DNA of 64,000 nucleotides from Ascoidea rubescens DSM 1968. Taxonomy: Eukaryota; Ascomycota; Saccharomycetes; Ascoideales; Ascoideaceae. A model generated the notes under the pieces. That model ran no database searches. It saw nothing but the letters and a program-made list of their open reading frames with translations, and had not been told where the DNA came from. Position numbers and translations under genes: made by a program. Numbering within the stretch: the first letter of the stretch is position 1; each line of letters begins with the position of its first letter. This document shows, piece after piece, positions 40,401 to 48,383 of the stretch. The stretch lies in the NCBI RefSeq assembly GCF_001661345.1, contig NW_017962920.1, positions 248,001 through 312,000 of the forward strand, given 5' to 3'.

Positions 40401-40538
40401 CAGCTCAGCACGTCGTAGTTTCTCGGAGAGAGAGGCAATGGTGGCCCTTAAGGCTGCAAGGTCGCTGGAGCTGGAGGTGTTCCTGGGCTTCTTCTTCAGG
40501 GCCCTGGTTCTGGAGAGGGTGGAGGTGGAGGTGGACAT
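37410..40538 (-). CDS. Coiled-coil protein with C-terminal SUMO-like domain
   Basis: A 1042-residue protein I cannot assign. Residues about 25-155 form a coiled coil (SLSEKLRRAELTETL, NELAEKLNFSLKEKSILLANN), ending in MLHQRTLARNLLDDNF. A long disordered, repetitive Lys/Asp/Glu/Asn region follows (about 190-950), with EIDK repeats, VDK/VEK/VQK repeats and strongly basic patches (KKTKKKENKISKKKIKPKKN). The last 78 residues resemble a ubiquitin/SUMO fold of the Rad60-SLD kind: CKVEVVEQSTKDVYVFKLK, then LKYLFKTFSRL, VGDLEFYYDNQIIKMNDTPALLKM. It ends in KEIEP with no diglycine, so it is a built-in SUMO-like domain, not a processed modifier. Rad60/Esc2/NIP45 proteins have such domains, but not this coiled coil. 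The gene start is GC-rich. Confidence 0.75.
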   Translation of the reverse strand: MSTSTSTLSRTRALKKKPRNTSSSSDLAALRATIASLSEKLRRAELTETLRQQPQTQLQLQLESVTTKCQALSKKCEILLLQNNELAEKLNFSLKEKSILLANNNLLRDQFNKRQNELSLQAKIVDFLKQKIVSYMLHQRTLARNLLDDNFTPIENDFWQMTEADMLMNLNLKLLHQFGESNHNNEPSPPKGLKNLKSDIENDIENNIKSKIEKNSSVTTLPNIKSIQDSSLSDKTTKSAAINLSAQDDNPNSLRINTSLYTSDGEINDTDIEMSNTNEININSILDNIDNTDNDIQNQKIEKADNIQNQNTQLSEIDKGIEMEIDKEIDKEIDKEIDKEINNKINKEINAEIQIQKNNASNKTNLSYFNEENDILDENGIVIELSDSDEEHYILSNNQNNVLNYVLNNDLTNDLTNDIINKNVNQNSNKNVKQIANEKHSQTANENQTRKHKHTINSPEEFDKSTEIKNVNKKTKKTNIPESINKNPKDDKGDNNDRIDNVDNVDKTDKTDNVIRSDKVEKTPVKKVFETPKKQTNETHKKLKKRETPLKTQKLIKTENVDKIDKLDKLEKVGKIEKVEKVQKVQKVDKIDEIEKSIKPENPENPEKSIKSEKSDSIEKTKNPEDLNNPENAENLINNKKTKKKENKISKKKIKPKKNKKNRKNSIVNIHNSQHDQADIINSVFPSPSITETDKQKVSSYVQAYLHYSTISTSNRFNSMISTPTKNINRSTILTTSNFSIQKLLDKKHENQKHEQEKNEKHDLKDQRKDEKGKEQVISKPEVLKQVKQKRKQKQKSQNKKKIQEIGKNNDSVEKDIEMKDQLEIETTVGIDNNRNSNGDNNFNNNTEKKIDHNAINNTDQKVDQKVDKNAENSKDQQSNESKSEIQNQSTNSESKKKKETQKIVKPKKIAKISNQIANKSMSEDSKITNKADQKIKSKENGDEHNEDTTMGNVDFDKSGVAEPTKYCKVEVVEQSTKDVYVFKLKTSAKLKYLFKTFSRLAEVNVGDLEFYYDNQIIKMNDTPALLKMPENSSILCKEIEP
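39518..39567 (-). repeat. 12-bp tandem repeat coding EIDK units
   Basis: About four tandem copies of a 12-bp unit (TTTCTTTGTCAA on the plus strand) coding Glu-Ile-Asp-Lys repeats in the SUMO-tailed protein. Confidence 0.9.
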
Positions 40539-40709
40539 GGTGCCTGTGCTGCACTGGAAGAAGAGGCCTTCGTCTCTTTTTGCGTGGTGAGGGCAGTGAG
40601 GGCGGGGCGTGTTTTGTAAGGCGATTTGGCTACGGAGGCGGTATAGCGGTGAAGGTAATATAGATGGAGGTAATATAGATGAAGACGATTGTGCTGCTTG
40701 TGCTACTTC
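40539..40709. other. Short spacer upstream of the SUMO-tailed gene
   Basis: 171 bp, GC-rich next to the gene start, with a direct repeat of TATAGATGGAGG / TATAGATGAAGA near 40658-40686. Confidence 0.45.
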
Positions 40710-42971
40710 TCAACAACTGCTGAGGTTGATCTTGCTCTCGAACCACTCGCTGATTCCCTCCCTGGGAATTGCCTCTACGACACTTCCCATTTCGGTGTCG
40801 AGATAGCTACTGTAGCCCTGGTAGTTGTTGGTGTTTCTACTGTAGTCGACACTGCTTCGTCTTTCTCTGCTCAGGTACCTTCGTATCTCAAAAATGCACC
40901 CATTCACAGAGATGAACTTGAGGTTCTCGTTCAAATGACCCAACTTGAATGCAATGTGTTGCACTTTATACCAGTCGTCATACACCCCATTGTGAATCTC
41001 CAACTGATTGTTGGTTTGGTTCGAATTGAGATTGTGGGTGTAGTTGTAGCTATTTAAATCAATTAATTCCAAGTAATTCAATTTCCTAAAATTACTCAAT
41101 TTCTCAATCTTATACAAATTCAAATTCGAATTAATCCTCAAACTCTCCAATTGGTTCCCATTAACTTCTATTAAATTACCAAATAGCACTTCGTTAAATT
41201 CATTCAATTTTTTTAGTATTAAATTAGTAGAAATGTTTTTCTTGATATTATTATCATTGATTCGAATCGATAATTTTCGTAGCTTTTTTAAATTTGGAGT
41301 CAATGATACATTATAATTGTCCAATTGTCTTTTAATTGTCTCTTCAATCATTTGGTTCCAATTATTATTATTGTTATTGTTATTGTTATTATTACAATAA
41401 TCACTTAAATTGATAACTAAATCTAACTCTCTTAGTTGAATACCAAAAAGATTCCCTAGGAAATTGGGAATATGATCATATAATGGTTTTTTCCAATTTA
41501 TCTTTAAATATTTTAAATTATAAAAATTTATATTATATTTCTCAAATTTCTCAATAAATGTCAATCCATGGTTATCATTAATATTATTAATATCATTAAT
41601 ACCGTTAATGTTATTAACATTGTTAGCATTGTTAATACCAATATTACTTGGATAATGATTATAATCAATTTCATATAGCTCATCAAATTTCAAATACTCA
41701 ACTCTCTCAAAATCTATACACCCATTCAACAACTCAAACTCCCCAACCTGATTATCATTACTGATTATTGCTCCACTAAGCTCAAGCTCTCTCAAATTAT
41801 CAAATCTCAATCCTCTCAAATAAATAGGCTCAAAAAAATTATACACCATCTTCATCTCCTCCTGAAATTTACTATTATCATTCTCATTCTCATGGTAATT
41901 CAACAACGAGTTATTATTAGGATATATCATCGACTTTTGAAAATTCAAATTCACCAATTTTAATTTCTTAATCCCACTTAATCCATTCCCACTATTAAAC
42001 AACAAACTCTCAACTATATACCGCAAAATTATACTATACTTGTAATCAATAATTTCCAACTTTTCCAATCTCTTAAAAGGAAACAAATTCTTTAAATAAT
42101 ACTTTTTGTCCTCCAATCCCATCCCATCCTTATTAAATATTGAATCTAGCAAATTCTTGTCTTTCTTGGTAACATTCAAATGAACCCTCAACTCCTTTAA
42201 ACTATCATAATTGATCAATTTCAATTTCAAAACAGGAAAGTTAATCGAATTCCAGTTGATACTCTCAATCCTCTGAAATTTCTCTAAAAACATCTTCCCC
42301 TTCTCCTTCTCTGTTTCTTGAAATATCAACTTGAATGATTCAAAATCACTAATGTTATTTGGAATATTTATCAAATTAAATCTCTTTATAAATTTCAAAT
42401 ACTTGAAACTCTTCTTCTCATCCAATATCAATTTAATAAATTTCTTGAAATTATACTTTGTCTTGATAAACGTAGAATAATTGAAATACTCAATCATCTC
42501 CAAATTAAATTCACTATAATTATTAAAGATGATAACATTCTCATATATTCTTTCAATGGTACAGGCAAAAATCACCTTACAGCTCATCGAGAAGTTTAAG
42601 GCATCATATTGGTTCAAACACTTGCATATATTTAAAAGCAAATGATCTGGTAAACATGTTAAACATTGTCCATTCATTTTATCCTTATCTCTACCCATTA
42701 TATTCTTCTTTATATGTTTATTAAGAGCAGGAGCAGGAGCAGTAGTGTAGTTGTTACTGCCACCATACAGATTTTCAGTCCTACTATACCCACCTCTAGA
42801 TCCATCATTAGACATTGCAAATTGACCAAGACCTCCAGAATATCCAAATTTCTCTACATCCCCATTATTGCTTTGGCTATCAAGATTCAAACAAAAAATG
42901 GAATATGAGTGATTAGCTAATAAGGGCAAACCAGAATATCCAATTGGAACACTGAAATCAATGCTGTTCAT
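40710..42971 (-). CDS. F-box / leucine-rich-repeat protein
   Basis: A 753-residue protein. An F-box occurs at about residues 104-145 (CLPDHLLLNICKCLNQYDALNFSMSCK), followed by a long series of irregular leucine-rich repeats (KLRKLSIRIND, LNYLELIDLNSY, LRELDLVINLSD) to the C-terminus. Asn runs interrupt it. Family knowledge: the F-box binds Skp1 and makes the protein a substrate receptor of an SCF ubiquitin ligase, with the LRR part choosing substrates. I cannot name an orthologue. The start is the ATG at 42971 (MNSIDFSVPIGYSG). Two further, broken members of the family lie within 10 kb, and a GC-rich patch covers the 3' end. Confidence 0.8.
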   Translation of the reverse strand: MNSIDFSVPIGYSGLPLLANHSYSIFCLNLDSQSNNGDVEKFGYSGGLGQFAMSNDGSRGGYSRTENLYGGSNNYTTAPAPALNKHIKKNIMGRDKDKMNGQCLTCLPDHLLLNICKCLNQYDALNFSMSCKVIFACTIERIYENVIIFNNYSEFNLEMIEYFNYSTFIKTKYNFKKFIKLILDEKKSFKYLKFIKRFNLINIPNNISDFESFKLIFQETEKEKGKMFLEKFQRIESINWNSINFPVLKLKLINYDSLKELRVHLNVTKKDKNLLDSIFNKDGMGLEDKKYYLKNLFPFKRLEKLEIIDYKYSIILRYIVESLLFNSGNGLSGIKKLKLVNLNFQKSMIYPNNNSLLNYHENENDNSKFQEEMKMVYNFFEPIYLRGLRFDNLRELELSGAIISNDNQVGEFELLNGCIDFERVEYLKFDELYEIDYNHYPSNIGINNANNVNNINGINDINNINDNHGLTFIEKFEKYNINFYNLKYLKINWKKPLYDHIPNFLGNLFGIQLRELDLVINLSDYCNNNNNNNNNNNWNQMIEETIKRQLDNYNVSLTPNLKKLRKLSIRINDNNIKKNISTNLILKKLNEFNEVLFGNLIEVNGNQLESLRINSNLNLYKIEKLSNFRKLNYLELIDLNSYNYTHNLNSNQTNNQLEIHNGVYDDWYKVQHIAFKLGHLNENLKFISVNGCIFEIRRYLSRERRSSVDYSRNTNNYQGYSSYLDTEMGSVVEAIPREGISEWFESKINLSSC

Positions 42972-43215
42972 CTTTGGCAAATTGTTGGGCTCGAAATATA
43001 TCCAAAAAACAACTTGGAAAGCACTTTCTCAAGCAAAAGTTCCCCATGATCCATTATATTTATATCAACTGCCATCTCCCACCATAGATAAAAACTGCCT
43101 TTAAGGCCAGGTCCGGTTTTTTTATGGGGAAACGAGGTGAGAATTAAAAATTGTCTGAGCCTGTTCAAGAGAAGGGTGCAAAATAATCATCCAGCTCTCT
43201 CTCATCTTCTTTGCA

Positions 43216-45039
43216 ATGAGCAACACCAACACCAGGTTCAGGCCCTTGAGATTCAACAACAACAGGAAAACCAGCAGATCCCACAAAGGCTCGCCAGTTT
43301 CCTTGGACTACTTTGACGAGGCAATCAACCAAGAAGAACATGGCGATAGGTGGCTTCTAACTGATCTCGCAAAGGCACTAAGGTTTTACCAAAAGTCCTT
43401 TGAATACTACACTATTTTAAACAGCAGACCTTCTACTCAAAATGCAAATGAACAAAACTCCTACTACAATGCCTCAAGACTCTTGTACAACGTCTACACC
43501 GAGTTTGTTAAGCCCAACTGCATTAACTATCAGAAAGACTTGAAGGACATCCAGCTCATGTTGAGTTCAGATAATTCTGTTTTAAAACCAAGTTTGAAGT
43601 ATGTCTTGCTATATCACGAAAATGCCATCCAGAAGTTGAACAAAGCTGGTGATGCAATTATTATTGGTGATGCCTTGCCTTGGGATTTAATATACAATAC
43701 TTGTTTAATTTATAATGAGCTTATTGAGGAATTTGAATTTGACGAACTGAATTACAATACCAATTCAGAAAAATTCACTGAAATGTTGGATTATATTACC
43801 AAATCAATTGAGTTGGTTGTTCATTTACTAAATTATCAAATGAACGAGTTATCAGTTTTTCTTAATAACATCAATAATAACCAAGGTGATATTGATATAA
43901 CTGAGGATAACAATAACCAAAATAATATCGCAGCCGATGAGTTTATAAGTCAGGATACAATTACTCTTGAAACTACTCTTGAAACTATAAATTTGGGCTA
44001 TCTATTTATCATTAACAGTTATGATAATATTTTGAATTTATTACTAAATCCAGTCAATAAAGCTGGAATTTTTGATACTAAATCAATACTACTTAAAATA
44101 GATCAATTTACTCATTTTAATGATTTGAAATTTAGTGAAATTAACAATTATTACAATAGACTTAATAATAATAATAATAATAATAATAATGACGATGATG
44201 ATGATAATGGAAGCCAATTGACTGAAAAATTAGAGGACGACCAAATAAATGAAGTGTTAATCAACAAGAGCGTTTTGAGTTCAATTCAGATCTTGTTGAA
44301 ATATATAAACTTGAATAACGACTACTACTTCGATAGAAATTTAATTGAGGGAATAATCTCCACCTGGAAAAATGATATCTTGGATAATGAAAAGTTTAAA
44401 ACCAATTCAGATAGATATTCAATTTTTAGTGATCTTTTGATGAATTATATACTACCTTTTCAGCTTGAGGAAGATAAATTGGAAGCACTTCAATTAATAA
44501 ATTTAAATTATAAAATTAATCAAGATATTTATTATCAAAGCTATTTGAAATTAAACAAATTAAATGTTAATAGGTTAAAATTTGATGATTTCAAATTGAA
44601 ATTTAATTTATTGATAAAGATTTTGGATATTAATTTAATTCGAAGTGATAACGAGATTTCAAAACTTCTTTTAACTAAAAAACATAACCTAACAAAACAT
44701 GAAAATGAAAATGAAAATGATGAAGTCACTCTTAACAATGTTAAAATATTTTTGAAAAACAATTTAAATTTGATCACAAACTACAAAAATTGCAATCAAC
44801 TTCGACAAATTAAAATATTTGAATATAAATTGCAAAAGATCAAACTCCAAACATTGGTTAGGTCATGTTTATTATCTTCTTCTGCTAATATGTCCACCAA
44901 AACCAGTTTGGATGTTCAAGTCCACCACACAATCTTTGGCGATTCTGTTGAGATTGATGCATTTTATTTGTCTGTTATTGCAGAAGAGCTTCAAAGACTT
45001 TACGAAAATGATATAAATTATCTCACCTTCAGGAAATAA
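43216..45039 (+). CDS. Helical-repeat (TPR-like) protein of unknown function
   Basis: A 607-residue protein. The N-terminal segment LDYFDEAINQEEHGDRWLLTDLAKALRFYQKSFEYY is a TPR-like helix pair, followed by more helical repeats (SRLLYNVYTEFVKPNCIN, SLKYVLLYHENAIQKLN, PWDLIYNTCLIYNELIEEFEF). The remainder is helical and interrupted by Asn and Asp runs (an AAT/GAT repeat at about 44164-44208). No enzymatic motif, signal peptide or membrane segment was seen. I do not recognise an orthologue; proteins starting with such EE.GDRW...DL.KALRFYQKA helices exist widely in fungi without known role, which is my impression and not a search result. It is divergent from the F-box gene with 244 bp between. 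Confidence 0.75.
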   Translation: MSNTNTRFRPLRFNNNRKTSRSHKGSPVSLDYFDEAINQEEHGDRWLLTDLAKALRFYQKSFEYYTILNSRPSTQNANEQNSYYNASRLLYNVYTEFVKPNCINYQKDLKDIQLMLSSDNSVLKPSLKYVLLYHENAIQKLNKAGDAIIIGDALPWDLIYNTCLIYNELIEEFEFDELNYNTNSEKFTEMLDYITKSIELVVHLLNYQMNELSVFLNNINNNQGDIDITEDNNNQNNIAADEFISQDTITLETTLETINLGYLFIINSYDNILNLLLNPVNKAGIFDTKSILLKIDQFTHFNDLKFSEINNYYNRLNNNNNNNNNDDDDDNGSQLTEKLEDDQINEVLINKSVLSSIQILLKYINLNNDYYFDRNLIEGIISTWKNDILDNEKFKTNSDRYSIFSDLLMNYILPFQLEEDKLEALQLINLNYKINQDIYYQSYLKLNKLNVNRLKFDDFKLKFNLLIKILDINLIRSDNEISKLLLTKKHNLTKHENENENDEVTLNNVKIFLKNNLNLITNYKNCNQLRQIKIFEYKLQKIKLQTLVRSCLLSSSANMSTKTSLDVQVHHTIFGDSVEIDAFYLSVIAEELQRLYENDINYLTFRK

Positions 45040-45439
45040 TGAAATAATTAAATAATTAAACAGTTAACGTTGAAACACTCTTAATTGCTGTGTAAATCTG
45101 TTGCCAAACAAGCTTCCATGCCAAATAATTGAAGGTGACAAGTTGACCAGAAACATTTTAAAGACTGAGATCAGCAGGAAAGAGCCTTTTCTATTCAAAA
45201 GAGCAAGAAAACTGTAGAAAACGCGAAGTTGCTCTGAAAGAAATAAAAAACGTTGCTTTGATCTTTTGGTCTCATGCATGTCAATGCATATAAGTGTATG
45301 CTAATTCATGCAACTCAAATAATTGCGCACATTACATACTTCTCAACATGAAAACCTCAATATATATTTGGCTATTTCGCTTCATTTTTGTATAAAGTCT
45401 TCTTGATATTACTTATATTATAAAAAATATATAACAACC
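45040..45439. other. Intergenic: no gene seen
   Basis: 400 bp upstream of a broken F-box gene. The open frame on the minus strand at 45064-45279 has no recognisable features. AT-rich TATA-like sequence (about 45418-45434) precedes the F-box ATG. Confidence 0.4.
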
Positions 45440-46595
45440 ATGTGTGTTGTAAGGATGAATCATGAAAAGCAAAACGTTTTGGATGGTCTTCCACTGAACA
45501 TTCTTAAGCATATTTTCCGAAAACTTTCAATTAAAGAACGGTTTTTGTTTATATCATCTACTAATCCTATAGTTAAAAACACATGCCTACAGCTTATATT
45601 CAAGAATGTTGAACTAATGTAAAAATTCTCTGTATCNACTGTATGATTTTTGGAAAGGATTGAAGGGTATCCCGAAAATTTCGAAATTGACATCCACTCT
45701 TTCTTTCCGACTCAATTTTTTGATTCATTCAACTTGAAACATTTGAAATTAGCTGGAATGAATTTATTAAAAATGGGACGTGAAAGTGGAAATCAGTTAA
45801 ATCTAACAAGTTTCAAATTGGCAATGAATCGTTTTTCCAGTNTAGAAAATATAAAATTTTCCAAAGCAATTAAGCATTTAGATCTTTCTTCAAATCACAT
45901 TAAAAATGCTAATGATTTTCCGTTTCCAAAAAAGTTGGTTAGTTTAAATTTGGAGATGAATATGATCTGTGAAATTAGCAATATAGNATAATATCGTCAA
46001 TGTTGAAAATATTGAAAAATTAGTAAACTTAGAAAAGATTGATTTATCCAGTAACAAAATCAATAAGATGAGTATTCCAGGCAATAGGAAATATCCAAGT
46101 AATTTAAAATCATTGAACCTATCCCATAATTATNTTAAAGCATTAAGAGTTATTGCAGAATTGAATGGTTGTTCAAATATAGATCTACACAGTAATGAGA
46201 TAGTAAAAATTCAGAGTGAATCACAATATCTCATAATCGATAAAGTATTAAAAATATTTCAACAAAAAGAAACAATGTTACTACTCAAACACAGCAAGGA
46301 AATGAAGTTAGATTTACAAAATAACCCTTTAGAAAGACTTAAAGGGTTATCAGAATGGAAAAATTTGACTGTGGTTATTCCCGATAGAATATTATATATT
46401 AATTTCAAAGATATTCTACAATTGCTAAACCTTAGAGCCATTACAATTGTAAAATGGTCAGATAAACCTGAAGAGGACTTTATCAAGGTAGCAAATGAAT
46501 TCCCCNNNNNNNNNNNNNNNNNNNNNNNNNNNNNNNNNNNNNNNNATACATGGAAATGGACTTCAGATTATAAAACAGAAATTTCTTGTTGCTAA
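45440..46595 (+). pseudogene. Broken F-box / LRR gene with ambiguous bases and a gap
   Basis: An F-box (VLDGLPLNILKHIFRKLSIKERFLFISSTN) lies at the start, followed after a break by leucine-rich repeats (IKHLDLSSNHIKNANDF, NLEKIDLSSNKINKM, LKSLNLSHNY). After NVELM two in-frame stops occur (TAA at 45620-45622, TGA at 45644-45646); another frame reads through this point. A one-base shift is needed next to the N at 45987. Single Ns stand at 45637, 45842, 45987 and 46134, and a run of 40 Ns fills 46506-46545. The same tract holds the breaks and the ambiguous bases, so the breaks may be assembly errors from collapsed alleles or paralogues rather than true mutations. ORF pieces: about 45440-45622, 45650-45991 and 46000-46595. 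Confidence 0.7.
46506..46545. other. Assembly gap (40 N)
   Basis: A run of undetermined bases inside the broken F-box/LRR gene. Its true length is unknown. Confidence 0.95.
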
Positions 46596-46808
46596 ATGGT
46601 ACTTCTTCTGCTGCCAATATAATTATCATTGATAATAATCTTAATTGAATTTTGAAGATGGAGCAATTCATGTTATTGATGGCTAATACTTTAATTACTT
46701 CAGTGGATAAAATCATCAAAAGGTACTTGTAAAAATTTATTCATATATTGTTACTATATATCTAGTAACAACCAGGTGCAATAACTTGCTAATCAAATAT
46801 TAATGCTT

Positions 46809-47570
46809 TCAAACGATATCAATTAATTTTGCATTTCCTTGTTCACTGTAAAAAAATTTATTACCAGCGTAGAAAAATTGGGATATCAATGCCTTTTTCT
46901 TCTTTTCCTTTTCTAAATGATATAACATATTAATCAATGCTTCTTTGAGAGCAACAGGTGATAAAGATGGTNTCAATCCAAGATCAGACACTTTTAAGTG
47001 TTTAGAGAAAAGACCTATATAATGATACCCATTTAGTCACTATATTCAGTACCAATTTTTTCAAATGCTTTGTTATATTTTCTTAGAATATATTTTATAT
47101 TATTAAGAGTGTTTCCTGACTCAAATAAAGAGCACAAAGAACTGTCTGGAGGATAATGTTGGTGGCTTGAGACCACAAATGTAATTATATGAATATTTTC
47201 ATGAATCATGGGAGAATTGAATCAGACCTGATAATGGACCAAGACTTGAATTGTCATATGGTTTTCATTAGGCATAAAAAAATTTAAATACATCATGTTT
47301 AGATTGCGAGTTAGCTATAAGTATTTCGATAGAATTTATGAAATATATTTCTGTTAGGAGACCCTCACTAAAGAAACATTTATTGTAACCACCAGGTTCT
47401 CATGGTTTTTGAGCACTAGATAATATCCAGTTTTTGCCATTTTCATTTGGTGCAATACAATTGAGTTGGCCCACTTATTTAAAACCAAATTGTGTTTATG
47501 ATAATAATTGTATCGCGATGTTTGAAGATAGATTCATGGGCTTTGATGGGTTTTCATTGAATTTTATTGA
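46809..47570 (-). pseudogene. Decayed coding remnant, identity unknown
   Basis: Conceptual reading of the minus strand gives protein-like pieces in changing frames, broken by stops: PGGYNKCFFSEGLLTEIYFINS, PPDSSLCSLFESGNTL followed by NNIKYILRKYNKAFEKIG, and SPVALKEALINMLYHLEKEKKKK..ISQFFYAGNKFFYSEQG. An N lies at 46972. The pieces look like a real protein, but I do not recognise the family. Even the longest open piece has only 60 codons, so it is not a functional gene as given. Confidence 0.4.
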
Positions 47571-48383
47571 TTGATATTAAAAGCATGGAACAAAACAAAA
47601 GCAGGCTAGTCAATAAATAGCTGAGAAAGGAAATAAAATTTTTAATTATATTACCCATGATATATCAAAATCAGTCTTCCAAAATTGTGAAAAGCCTTTT
47701 GTGTCTGAATAACCTATAATAATCAATGTTCATTTAATATGCTTGAAACCAAACAATATAAAGCAAACAAAAACATCAACTTTATACATTTACACAGTCA
47801 TTAATGTCTTTATAACTAACATCAATTACAATTATTATCTTTAATCAATTTCATAAAAAACTAAAAATAAAATAACTATAAATCCGATGAAAACTAGTTG
47901 ATAAATGTGTTAATATTGCAGTGCAAATCTTAATTATTTATTTGTTTTGGTTTCAAAGAAAATAGTTTATTTAAATATATAAGTTATAGATCAAATAATA
48001 AAAATGCAAAACAAGAACTTAATAAAACACTTGATAAAACAATTAATAAAACAATTAATAAAACACTGATACCATTTTTACACAATCTTAATTCTTAATC
48101 TTTATAATAATTTTACTTCAAAACTATTCAAGTCTGATTATTAATTTTTTTCAAACCACTTTTATAATAAGCTCAGTGATATATGATTTAAATGAATGCT
48201 TGCAATGTTGAATATTTCCATTTCTCAATCAGAATAATGTGAGTTGTGAAAAATGGAATATAAAACACCTGAAGGACTATTCATTTGCTCTTCATCTAAT
48301 AACATATCGTAGTCTGATTAAAGTCTTTTTAATCTATGCTGATTCTTACTTGGTTTAATGGAAGCCTCTTAAACAGTTGCAAT
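47571..48383. other. Gene-free AT-rich stretch
   Basis: About 810 bp, very AT-rich, with an ACTTGATAAAACAATTAATAAAACAATTAATAAAACACTG repeat (several ATAAAACA units at about 48021-48068). No gene or RNA was recognised; it may contain the oldest part of the neighbouring decayed gene. Confidence 0.4.
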
